This document shows positions 1 through 5,423 of a DNA stretch of 5,860 bases, piece by piece. The stretch comes from Deferribacterales bacterium (GTDB taxonomy: Bacteria > Chrysiogenota > Deferribacteres > Deferribacterales > JAISNW01). The stretch is taken from positions 1-5,860 of the forward strand of contig BNUJ01000086.1 of the NCBI GenBank assembly GCA_025997275.1. Reading direction: 5' to 3'. Each line of letters opens with the position of its first letter. Within the stretch, counting starts at the first letter, position 1. Under the pieces are notes generated by a model. That model worked only from the letters and a program-made list of their open reading frames with translations. It was not told the DNA's origin and ran no database searches. Position numbers and translations under genes: made by a program.

Positions 1-578
1 AGCTTTGATTCTGGCAGAGCAGCAAAGCGCAATGTAGAGCGATATGTCGGGCATAGGTTGAATCGTTCTTTAATAAAGGGCAACACCTGTTCACTAAACA
101 TTATTTTCATCTCAGCGGGCACGCCCGGCATAGCTATTATGAGCGATTTTTTATATTCAGAGCCGAATCCATAAGCTGTGCCATGCTCATTCTTAAATAA
201 TATTGCATCCTCAGGCAACATCGCTTGCCGCAATTGACTATCACCCATAGTTAAGTTAAGCCTGTTGAGTCGCTTTTGCACGTGCTCCTTAACCTCTTCA
301 TATAAGATTGTTCTTTTATCACAAGCCTTTGCCATAGCCTCTGACGTTAGGTCGTCAAATGTTGGTCCCAGCCCGCCAGTTGTGAGTACCAGCTGGCACT
401 TGTCCATCGCCTCACGCATAGCGGCGGATATTTCAGCAATAGAATCGCCTACGGTGCGCACTATACGCGGAGTTGCACCATTTTCAACCAATAAACGCCC
501 TAAAAACGAACTGTTTGTATCAACAACACTGCCCTCAAGTAACTCTTCCCCTATGGCGAGTATAGCGCATTCTAGCAT
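1..578 (-). CDS. cinA: CinA-family protein, N-terminal MoaB/MogA-like domain (partial, C-terminus off the left edge)
   Basis: The 192 visible residues are the N-terminal molybdopterin-binding-like (MoCF/COG1058) domain of CinA. Seen: an opening IGEELLEG (residues 9-16), DTNSSFLGR (20-28), the family signature TTGGLGPTFDD (66-76) and AMPGVPAEMK (149-158). In the family this fold is linked to nucleotide or pyridine-nucleotide metabolism. Full-length CinA also carries a C-terminal NMN deamidase (PncC) domain, which would lie beyond the window, so a stand-alone N-terminal protein cannot be excluded. The ATG at 578-576 lies inside the end of hemD (7-base overlap) and has a strong ribosome-binding site, TGGAGG, six bases upstream. 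It is the third gene of the hemC-hemD-cinA unit and has no visible promoter of its own. The link to heme synthesis is positional only. Confidence 0.93.
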   Translation of the reverse strand, partial: MLECAILAIGEELLEGSVVDTNSSFLGRLLVENGATPRIVRTVGDSIAEISAAMREAMDKCQLVLTTGGLGPTFDDLTSEAMAKACDKRTILYEEVKEHVQKRLNRLNLTMGDSQLRQAMLPEDAILFKNEHGTAYGFGSEYKKSLIIAMPGVPAEMKIMFSEQVLPFIKERFNLCPTYRSTLRFAALPESK

Positions 579-1288
579 TTTGCACCTCCATAAGATAAAA
601 TAGCCTCTGCAACGCCCTCTGCGCTCTGTTCCTGCGCTATGATAGCGGTTACCCCATAGTTTAACAACGTCTCGTTCGTAGTCTTGCCCACACAAACGAC
701 CGCAATATTAGCAGATAGTCTCGCCTGTGTGAAAAAAGCTCGGACAGCGGATGGGGAGAAGAACGTCACTATATTTATTTTGTTGTCGCTTATGAGCCGC
801 TGCACCTCTCCAGCTGGGTATATAATAGGCACATTTTCATAAATATCAACAACATCAGTAGTCGCTCCAAGTGCCTGCAAATCCTCTGTGATGTCTTGTA
901 TGCGCTCTTTCGCCCCCGCCAGCAACACCCGTTTGCCGTTAAAATCTCGCGCTTTCAATAACAATAACAGTTCTTTTGTATATGCTCTCTCAGGTTTTAT
1001 AATAGCATTTTTCGGCTTTATAGCTACCAACAGTTCTTTAGCGGTCTTTTCCCCAACTACCGCGTAATTATTTATATCTAATGGGCGGTCTTTAATAATT
1101 TCTGTGAAAAACCTTGCTGCTGACGGGCTAGATAGGATGCAATAGTCATAATTATCATATTTGAAACTAACATCGCGGAGCTTTTCAAGGCAGAGCATAG
1201 GTTTTATGAACGGCGTAATACCGCGAGACTCAAAAATGTGTGCCGTTTGAGTGCACTGTTCGCTAACTCGTGTGATTAGCGCATTCAC
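572..1288 (-). CDS. hemD: Uroporphyrinogen-III synthase
   Basis: This 238-residue protein has the length and two-lobed layout of HemD, the cytoplasmic enzyme that cyclises hydroxymethylbilane to uroporphyrinogen III with inversion of ring D. The family is poorly conserved. Visible marks are the N-terminal ALITR (3-7), SSPSAARFF near residues 53-61, a VGEKTA turn, the second-lobe repeat of the same pattern (FFSPSAVRAFF), and VCVGKTTNETLLNYG near the C-terminus. The position directly after hemC supports the call strongly. The start is a GTG at 1288-1286 that overlaps the hemC stop as GTGA. There is no good ribosome-binding site, so translation is probably coupled to hemC. Its last codons carry the ribosome-binding site of cinA, and it ends with a 7-base overlap into cinA. 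No defect is seen. Confidence 0.93.
   Translation of the reverse strand: MNALITRVSEQCTQTAHIFESRGITPFIKPMLCLEKLRDVSFKYDNYDYCILSSPSAARFFTEIIKDRPLDINNYAVVGEKTAKELLVAIKPKNAIIKPERAYTKELLLLLKARDFNGKRVLLAGAKERIQDITEDLQALGATTDVVDIYENVPIIYPAGEVQRLISDNKINIVTFFSPSAVRAFFTQARLSANIAVVCVGKTTNETLLNYGVTAIIAQEQSAEGVAEAILSYGGAKC
585..590 (-). promoter_or_regulatory. Ribosome-binding site of cinA, inside the hemD 3' end
   Basis: Read on the minus strand, TGGAGG stands six bases before the cinA ATG (578-576). It lies within the last codons of hemD, which encode its terminal Gly-Gly. This fixes the cinA start and means that cinA can recruit ribosomes itself, unlike hemC and hemD, which have no clear Shine-Dalgarno sequence. 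Confidence 0.8.
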
Positions 1289-2211
1289 CCGTTCAGCCCC
1301 ATTAGGAGCTTGTCTCCGCCGTCTGCTAACACCATATTAGCTAGTTCGTCTCCTAGCTGCCCTGCATCGCTTGCCCTGCCGCTAACCTCTCTTTTTATCA
1401 CCAGTTTTGCATCTAGCGATGCCAAATAACCCGCAACACACATTTTGCCGTTAGTGATATTTGCATAGCAAGCGATAGGAACTTGGCAACCGCCGTTTAG
1501 TTTAATTAAGAATGCTCGCTCCGCTATGGTAGTAAGCTCTGCCTCTGGTGATTTCAGTGGTGCTAATAGTTCCAACATCTGTTTGTCATCTGAACGCGCT
1601 TCAACGCCTAGTGCACCCTGACAGGCGGCAGGTAGGATTGTGTCTGTAGATATAGTTTCTTTGATATGTTCAGTCAATCCAAGCCTGTTAAGCCCTGCCT
1701 GTGCTAAAATTATCGCATCGTATTCGCCAGACTCCAGCTTGCGTATGCGGGTGTCAACATTGCCACGCAGGTCTTTTATGCTCAGGTTGGGTTTAATTGC
1801 CAATAGTTGCAATTTGCGCCTTAGGCTTGATGTGCCTACAACTGCCCCGTTTTGCAGTTCGTCAATAGAATTATACTTTAATGACAAAAAAGCGTCATTT
1901 GGCAACTGGCGGACAAGCACGGTGCAGATTTCTAAACCGTCTGCAAGCAGTATCGGCACGTCTTTCATACTATGGACGGCTATATCTGCCTCGTGGGATA
2001 TTATTGCCTGTTCAATCTCTTTAACAAATAAACCTTTGCCTCCGATGTCAGCAAGCGGTCTGTCAAGAATTCTGTCGCCTGTGGTTTTCATAACCTTAAT
2101 GGTGACTTTATAGTCAGGATAGTGGCTTTCTATCAGACTCTTGACGTGGTTTGCCTGCCACAATGCAAGCTGTGAACCACGTGTAGCTATAACTATACTA
2201 TTATTTATCAT
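1285..2211 (-). CDS. hemC: Porphobilinogen deaminase (hydroxymethylbilane synthase)
   Basis: This is a full-length 308-residue HemC, the cytoplasmic enzyme that joins four porphobilinogen molecules into linear hydroxymethylbilane. Seen: IATRGSQLALWQANHV (8-23), the catalytic aspartate in HSMKDVP (Asp84, same number as the E. coli enzyme), the substrate-binding arginines in TSSLRRK (127-133) and LRGNVDTRIRKL (148-159), AACQGALG (195-202), and the dipyrromethane-cofactor cysteine Cys242 in NGGCQVPIA. The protein is intact. The ATG at 2211-2209 is chosen because the N-terminus then matches the family. It has no Shine-Dalgarno sequence, and the promoter immediately upstream predicts transcription starting at about 2211, so the mRNA is probably leaderless. 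It is the first gene of hemC-hemD-cinA. No hemA is upstream; the neighbour is a divergent MNT/HEPN cassette. Confidence 0.98.
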   Translation of the reverse strand: MINNSIVIATRGSQLALWQANHVKSLIESHYPDYKVTIKVMKTTGDRILDRPLADIGGKGLFVKEIEQAIISHEADIAVHSMKDVPILLADGLEICTVLVRQLPNDAFLSLKYNSIDELQNGAVVGTSSLRRKLQLLAIKPNLSIKDLRGNVDTRIRKLESGEYDAIILAQAGLNRLGLTEHIKETISTDTILPAACQGALGVEARSDDKQMLELLAPLKSPEAELTTIAERAFLIKLNGGCQVPIACYANITNGKMCVAGYLASLDAKLVIKREVSGRASDAGQLGDELANMVLADGGDKLLMGLNG

Positions 2212-2212
2212 A

Positions 2213-2266
2213 ACGTGATTTTACGGCGGATAAGGTGGTATTGTCAAGGTGTGGATGTTGTGCTAT
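2213..2266. repeat. Direct repeat copy 1: divergent promoter segment between hemC and the MNT gene
   Basis: These 54 bases recur at 3026-3079 with a single difference (T2252 versus C3065). The segment contains both divergent promoters except the last three bases of the rightward -10 box. A further 21-base perfect match, 2141-2161 inside hemC, corresponds to 3007-3027. The two blocks are 51 bases apart here but joined in copy 2, so copy 2 is 53 bp shorter, with AC shared at the junction. Confidence 0.95.
2218..2247 (-). promoter_or_regulatory. Sigma70-type promoter of hemC-hemD-cinA
   Basis: On the minus strand a perfect -35 box TTGACA (2247-2242) is followed after 18 bases by TAAAAT (2223-2218). 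Six bases later comes position 2211, the A of the hemC ATG, so the expected transcription start coincides with the start codon. The -35 box overlaps that of the divergent MNT promoter on the other strand. Read by eye; no transcription-start data. Confidence 0.72.
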
Positions 2267-2269
2267 CAT
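2241..2269 (+). promoter_or_regulatory. Sigma70-type promoter of the MNT/HEPN cassette (copy 1)
   Basis: TTGTCA (2241-2246), a 17-base spacer, then TATCAT (2264-2269) preceded by TGC, which makes an extended -10. The expected start, seven bases on, is 2276, exactly the A of the MNT ATG. The -35 hexamer shares 2242-2246 with the -35 box of the hemC promoter on the opposite strand, so two RNA polymerases could hardly bind together. Confidence 0.68.
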
Positions 2270-2275
2270 AAAACT

Positions 2276-2605
2276 ATGGATAAGCATATAGCAGAGCAAG
2301 TCAATCTCGTAAGAGATATAATTGTTGGTGTATTGCCAGTTGAAAAGATATTTCTTTTTGGCTCACACGCTTACGGCACCCCTGCTAACGACTCAGACGT
2401 AGACCTGTATGTCGTTATGAAAGACGATGCCCCTTATCGTGACCTTGATGCTATGGACAAGATAACGGAAGCCGTGTGGGGGAAGAAGTTAATCTCTACC
2501 GATATTCTTGTAGCCAAGAAATCACGTTTTAACTATCGTTCAACGGGTCCCACGTTAGAACGGGAAATTTCTCAACGGGGAATTGTTATCTATGACTGCG
2601 CTTGA
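2276..2605 (+). CDS. Minimal nucleotidyltransferase (MNT), probable antitoxin partner of a HEPN protein
   Basis: This 109-residue protein is a minimal DNA polymerase beta-fold nucleotidyltransferase (MNT/MntA-like). The active-site signature GS-x10-DxD is intact: G29-S30, then D41 and D43 in SDVDLYVV, with a likely third acidic residue D76 in STDILVA. In characterised pairs such as Shewanella MntA-HepT the MNT protein neutralises the HEPN toxin by transferring AMP groups to it; whether this one does so is inferred from the motif and the neighbour. The frame is open back to a GTG at 2249, but that codon lies inside the promoter. The ATG at 2276 falls on the predicted transcription start and lacks a Shine-Dalgarno sequence, so a leaderless mRNA is likely. 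It overlaps the HEPN gene by 14 bases, typical of a co-expressed pair. Confidence 0.9.
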   Translation: MDKHIAEQVNLVRDIIVGVLPVEKIFLFGSHAYGTPANDSDVDLYVVMKDDAPYRDLDAMDKITEAVWGKKLISTDILVAKKSRFNYRSTGPTLEREISQRGIVIYDCA

Positions 2606-2978
2606 AAGTGCGCTGGAGTGGTTGCATATAGCAGAATTAGATTTGAGCAGTGCAGTTTTCTTGACTGGTCATTGTCCGCTACCCGTTGAAATTATCTGCT
2701 TTCACTGCCAGCAGTCAGCAGAAAAATGCCTGAAAAGCTTTATCGTGTTGAATAACATAAACCCACAGAAAACGCACGACTTAGAGGGCTTATGCAGTCA
2801 ATGCATTGAAATGTCTGCTACTTTTAACTCTATAGTATCACATTGCCAAAAACTCAATAAATATAGTGTTAATACACGCTACCCGAATGAAAGCTCAAAC
2901 ACAGAGCAAGATATGCAAAGGGCTATCGCTGATGCCCAAGCTGTGCTTAACTTCGTAAAGCCGCTTATAGTAATGTAG
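2592..2978 (+). CDS. HEPN-domain protein, partner of the upstream MNT
   Basis: This 128-residue all-helical-looking protein matches the HEPN family (PF05168 type). Seen: an N-terminal ALEWLHIAELDLSSA helix (7-21), the family core FHCQQSAEKCLKSF (37-50), KTHDLEGLC (60-68) and the late TRYPNE (95-100). HEPN proteins paired with an MNT are usually toxin or RNA-targeting components. Here neither Arg (R96, R110) is followed by His at the spacing of the Rx4-6H nuclease motif, so RNase activity is doubtful; the subgroup may have another role. Seven cysteines include two CxxC pairs (C36/C39, C68/C71). The ATG at 2592 is preferred, with a weak GGGGA ten bases upstream; a TTG at 2583 is an alternative. 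It lies inside the MNT 3' end and is probably translationally coupled. Confidence 0.88.
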   Translation: MTALESALEWLHIAELDLSSAVFLTGHCPLPVEIICFHCQQSAEKCLKSFIVLNNINPQKTHDLEGLCSQCIEMSATFNSIVSHCQKLNKYSVNTRYPNESSNTEQDMQRAIADAQAVLNFVKPLIVM

Positions 2979-2986
2979 CACGTTAA

Positions 2987-3027
2987 AGCGACTTTCGGGC
3001 AGGCTATTGACGTGGTTTGCCTGCCAC
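2987..3027 (-). pseudogene. Relic of the hemC 5' coding region
   Basis: Read on the minus strand, the first 21 bases (3027-3007) are identical to hemC codons around WQANHV (bases 2161-2141). The next 20 bases align without gaps at 13 of 20 positions. In the hemC frame the relic reads WQANHVNSLPESRF against WQANHVKSLIESHY in the gene. It has no start codon, is cut off on both sides and cannot make a protein. The perfect 21-base part is certain; the diverged extension is suggestive. It shows that the second promoter copy came with a piece of hemC. Confidence 0.7.
2998..3025. terminator. GC-rich hairpin after the HEPN gene, possible terminator
   Basis: GGCAGGC (2998-3004) and GCCTGCC (3019-3025) form a perfect 7-bp stem with a 14-base loop, 20 bases after the HEPN stop. 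A short GATTTT follows, but there is no real T-tract, so termination would be weak. A second, mutually exclusive 6-bp hairpin, ACGTGG (3010-3015) with CCACGT (3024-3029), exists only because of the repeat junction. Confidence 0.35.
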
Positions 3028-3079
3028 GTGATTTTACGGCGGATAAGGTGGTATTGTCAAGGTGCGGATGTTGTGCTAT
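3026..3079. repeat. Direct repeat copy 2: divergent promoter segment before the MORN_2 gene
   Basis: Second copy of 2213-2266 with 53 of 54 identical bases, in the same orientation, 813 bases away. Together the copies bracket the MNT/HEPN cassette. Because hemC is functional only at copy 1, copy 2 is most simply the derived one, with a 53-bp deletion between the hemC relic and the promoter segment. Confidence 0.95.
3031..3060 (-). promoter_or_regulatory. Duplicated leftward (hemC-type) promoter facing the HEPN gene
   Basis: Copy 2 keeps the whole hemC promoter: TTGACA (3060-3055), 18 bases, TAAAAT (3036-3031). Transcription would start near 3024, run through the hemC relic and then go antisense into the HEPN gene, whose stop is at 2978. 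No gene on this strand would be served. Activity is inferred from sequence identity with the hemC promoter. Confidence 0.5.
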
Positions 3080-3082
3080 AAA
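3054..3082 (+). promoter_or_regulatory. Sigma70-type promoter of the MORN_2-repeat gene (copy 2)
   Basis: TTGTCA (3054-3059), 17 bases, then TATAAA (3077-3082) with the extended TGC. It is the duplicate of the MNT promoter, but the -10 reads TATAAA instead of TATCAT. The start is expected near 3089, leaving a leader of about 22 bases with a ribosome-binding site, unlike the leaderless copy 1 arrangement. Confidence 0.65.
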
Positions 3083-3098
3083 ATATCAAATAAATGTT

Positions 3099-3102
3099 GG
3101 AG
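3099..3102 (+). promoter_or_regulatory. Ribosome-binding site of the MORN_2-repeat gene
   Basis: GGAG stands eight bases before the ATG at 3111 and decides the start. Beginning at this ATG also gives a clean signal peptide, whereas the longer frame back to 3012 would run through the repeated promoter. Confidence 0.7.
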
Positions 3103-3110
3103 AAAATGTT

Positions 3111-3641
3111 ATGAAAAGATTTCTTGGCTTTTTATTCGTATTTGTTCTTTTAGCCTCTGTTGCTGTGGCACAAGAGAAAACATACGTAATGGATAAAGAT
3201 GCATTTAATAAAGATGATATTATTGTTGATAGTAGCGGCAAGCCAATCACGGGTATTGTAAAGGGCTATTATGAGAGTGGCGCATTACAAGGCGAGGCAG
3301 CTTTTAAGGGTGGTAAAATGAACGGCGTCTTAAAAGAATACTATGAAAGTGGTGCATTAGGACGTGAAGAAACTTATAAAGACGACAAACTAATTGGCGT
3401 AACAAAAGAGTATTCCGAAAGCGGGGCATTGCTACGCGAGGGAACTTTTAAGGAGGGCAAGTATATTAGAAAGGATTATGATGAATATGGTTCTTTGCAA
3501 GTAATAATAACATTTAAGGACGATATGGAAACGCCTATAAGTGGCAAGTGTTATTGGGGGCTTGGAGAGGGTAAAGGTTTGACAATGAATAGTGCACAGC
3601 TTGCGAATTGGTTAAAAGGATTAGAGGTAATCTGTAAATAG
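3111..3641 (+). CDS. Secreted MORN_2-repeat (YwqK-like) protein
   Basis: This 176-residue protein starts with a classic Sec signal peptide: MKR, a hydrophobic stretch (about 4-17), and a signal peptidase I site after A18-V19-A20. There is no lipobox cysteine, so a soluble periplasmic or secreted product is expected. The body consists of four MORN_2-type repeats beginning at Tyr53, Tyr77, Tyr101 and Tyr123, each with a YxESGAL-like head and an F/YK(D/E/G) turn. Such proteins are often labelled YwqK-family antitoxins in databases, but a secreted one has no clear antitoxin role and the function is unknown. Two cysteines in the C-terminal tail (C147, C175) could form a disulfide. The gene has its own promoter, a duplicate of the one before the MNT gene, so the two units may respond alike. 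Confidence 0.85.
   Translation: MKRFLGFLFVFVLLASVAVAQEKTYVMDKDAFNKDDIIVDSSGKPITGIVKGYYESGALQGEAAFKGGKMNGVLKEYYESGALGREETYKDDKLIGVTKEYSESGALLREGTFKEGKYIRKDYDEYGSLQVIITFKDDMETPISGKCYWGLGEGKGLTMNSAQLANWLKGLEVICK
3267..3524 (+). repeat. Tandem 72-bp coding repeats of MORN_2 units
   Basis: Units start at 3267, 3339 and 3411 with an exact 72-bp (24-codon) period; a fourth, weaker unit starts at 3477 after 66 bp. The head of each unit encodes YYESGAL, YYESGAL, YSESGAL and YDEYGSL. DNA identity between units is only moderate and differences are common at third positions, so the duplications are old and the protein sequence is maintained. Confidence 0.85.
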
Positions 3642-3652
3642 GTTTGCTTGAT

Positions 3653-3679
3653 AGGGAGGGTAGCAAAGAATACCCCCTT
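3653..3679. terminator. Hairpin between the converging MORN_2 and methyltransferase genes
   Basis: AGGGAGGGTA (3653-3662) can pair with TACCCCCTT (3671-3679) with one bulged A and an 8-base loop. It sits 12 bases after the MORN_2 stop and 14 bases from the methyltransferase stop, the right place for a shared terminator. Neither strand has a T-tract directly after the stem, so the call is weak. Confidence 0.4.
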
Positions 3680-3692
3680 GACAAAATCATTA

Positions 3693-5423
3693 TTATCGCA
3701 ATACAGTGCGGGCTATCTCCTGTTTATCCAGCCTAAACAGGCTAAACACTAGCTCATCAATCTGCTCTATATAGCCTGTTGTTGTCTTTTCTGAGAGTAT
3801 CCTATCAACAAGATAGGTCAATCGTTCATTCTCATTACCATGTAGAATTGGAAATGGCAGTTGTAATAAATTGCTCTTTAATATCTTTATCTCTCCAAAC
3901 TTTTTATTATAAATATACTGAAAGAGAGCAGAGTTCAATAGAGCCATTACAGCCTTGATGGAATAGCCAGCAATATTCGGAATAAGTATATTCGCGCTAT
4001 TGAGCGAAAGACTTTGTGTATTATCATAAGCAAATGTCAAATTCTTTGATATAAACTTATAAAATAATTTCTCTTTCGCCCTGTATATGTTATCAGCTGC
4101 CACTTGTTGAAAGTTATCCCGCTTATAGTCAATATATTTGTTGCTCTCCTTTAACAGAAACTTATTGATTTCCTTTCCCGTGTATATTCTTTCCCCTACG
4201 CTTTTATCTTTGGATATATATATTTCGTTGTTGCCTGTGACAATGCCTAACCCCCAAACGCTTTGAGCAAGGGTTTTATGTGGAACATCAAATATTTTGC
4301 GCAGAATGACATCGTCTTTTCTGCTGATAATGGAAAAGTTATAGTTAGTGTCAGCTTCAAATGCTGATTGCTCTACAAACATCACATCCTTGCCGTTGTG
4401 TATTTCTAATATATTTTTGTCTAACCGCAGGTTTGATAAGGAGATGGACACAATATCTGTTAATACCCCATTAAATACTTTTCCCAGCAAAGTAATGTTC
4501 TCTACGCTGAAGTTGTCTAAAATATACCGCCTAATTGCTCTGTGGGCTTGCACGTTCAATACAGATATGGGCAAGACAAAGAAACATCTCCCTGAACTTT
4601 TTAGAAATTCAGTAGCCTTTACAATAAAGTAAGAAAAAGACTCGTTTGAAAATTCTCTGCCAAAGTATAGTTTATATTCGTCTGACGGCAACGCTCCCCA
4701 AGGCGGATTAGTAGCTATAATATCAAACTTGGATGTGCTATTAAGCATGAGAAAGTCGGCATTAAAGATATTTGGAGAAAACATTATATGCTTAAACCTT
4801 ATGATAAGGTTGATTTTAGCTATAAAACAGGCGATAGGGTCAATATCCACACCATACAAAAGCGTAGGAGCACTTACCTTGTCGGCAAAGGACAACAGAA
4901 AGCTGCCTGTTCCACAGCACGGGTCAAGTATCTTGTCCCCATTACCTACCTTGACATCAAGACTTTTTATAACACTATCAGGTGTATAGTAAGAACCTTT
5001 CTTGTTCTTGTCCCCTTCTTTTAATATAGACTGGTATATTACCCCTAATATATCTGTTTCATCTTGAGGCAGAGGACAAGTTAAAAGTTCTTCACAAATA
5101 TTAGCTGAAAACTCGTCTAATATGCTCTCTAAAAATGGGTTTCCCGACAGCAAGCTATATTTCTGCAATAAGTTAAGTGCTATTGAATATATAGCGTCTG
5201 AACTGGCTATATTGTTTATGTTTATGAAGTTTAATATAGCATTGACTTGTATTATGCTGGCGGTATTCTTTATATACTCCGCAGGGAGGATATTTTTGGT
5301 GGAATATCGTTTGTTTGCTCTCCTTGAAAGCCTACTAGACACGTCAACGCTGGCGACACCCAGCCTGTGCCAATTGTTCATAGTGGCATACGACACGGCG
5401 AGTTTTACTTCTCCTCTATTCAT
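3693..5423 (-). CDS. N6-adenine DNA methyltransferase (Eco57I/TaqI-like) of a restriction-modification system
   Basis: This 576-residue SAM-dependent enzyme methylates adenine in DNA to protect the host site. Domains in order: an N-terminal region with a possible helix-turn-helix (about 5-50; YATMNNWHRLGV and RANKRYSTKN); a helical stretch; KKGSYYTP (141-148), typical just before the catalytic core; SAM-binding motif I DPCCGTGSF (167-175); the acidic GVDIDP (191-196); catalytic motif IV NPPW (239-242); and a C-terminal target-recognition region ending in a TaqI-C-like NSALFQYIYNKKFGEIK stretch (497-513). No nuclease motif is seen inside it, so cleavage is assigned to the neighbour. The ATG overlaps the endonuclease stop as ATGA and has no ribosome-binding site, indicating coupled translation. 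Parts of the gene are strikingly AT-rich compared with hemC, consistent with horizontal acquisition. Confidence 0.93.
   Translation of the reverse strand: MNRGEVKLAVSYATMNNWHRLGVASVDVSSRLSRRANKRYSTKNILPAEYIKNTASIIQVNAILNFININNIASSDAIYSIALNLLQKYSLLSGNPFLESILDEFSANICEELLTCPLPQDETDILGVIYQSILKEGDKNKKGSYYTPDSVIKSLDVKVGNGDKILDPCCGTGSFLLSFADKVSAPTLLYGVDIDPIACFIAKINLIIRFKHIMFSPNIFNADFLMLNSTSKFDIIATNPPWGALPSDEYKLYFGREFSNESFSYFIVKATEFLKSSGRCFFVLPISVLNVQAHRAIRRYILDNFSVENITLLGKVFNGVLTDIVSISLSNLRLDKNILEIHNGKDVMFVEQSAFEADTNYNFSIISRKDDVILRKIFDVPHKTLAQSVWGLGIVTGNNEIYISKDKSVGERIYTGKEINKFLLKESNKYIDYKRDNFQQVAADNIYRAKEKLFYKFISKNLTFAYDNTQSLSLNSANILIPNIAGYSIKAVMALLNSALFQYIYNKKFGEIKILKSNLLQLPFPILHGNENERLTYLVDRILSEKTTTGYIEQIDELVFSLFRLDKQEIARTVLR

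Noticed and set aside
1640..2113. Plus-strand open frame of 157 codons opposite hemC
   Set aside because: It is antisense to a clearly conserved gene, and its product shows no recognisable family features. The same applies to 265-603 opposite cinA and to the plus-strand frames within 4348-5549.
2249..2275. Longer MNT start at GTG 2249
   Set aside because: It lies between the -35 and -10 boxes of the only good promoter, adds nine residues unlike the family N-terminus, and has no ribosome-binding site.
2213..3079. Insertion sequence or integron cassette boundaries
   Set aside because: The flanking repeats are 54 bp and consist of functional promoter DNA, much longer than target-site duplications; there are no terminal inverted repeats and no recognisable attC-like site.
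3012..3110. Longer start for the MORN_2 protein at 3012
   Set aside because: It would translate the duplicated promoter and bury the signal peptide 33 residues into the protein; the ATG at 3111 has a proper ribosome-binding site.
3678..3706. TTGACA at 3678-3683 as a rightward promoter
   Set aside because: No acceptable -10 box follows at 16-18 bases, and it would point antisense into the methyltransferase gene.
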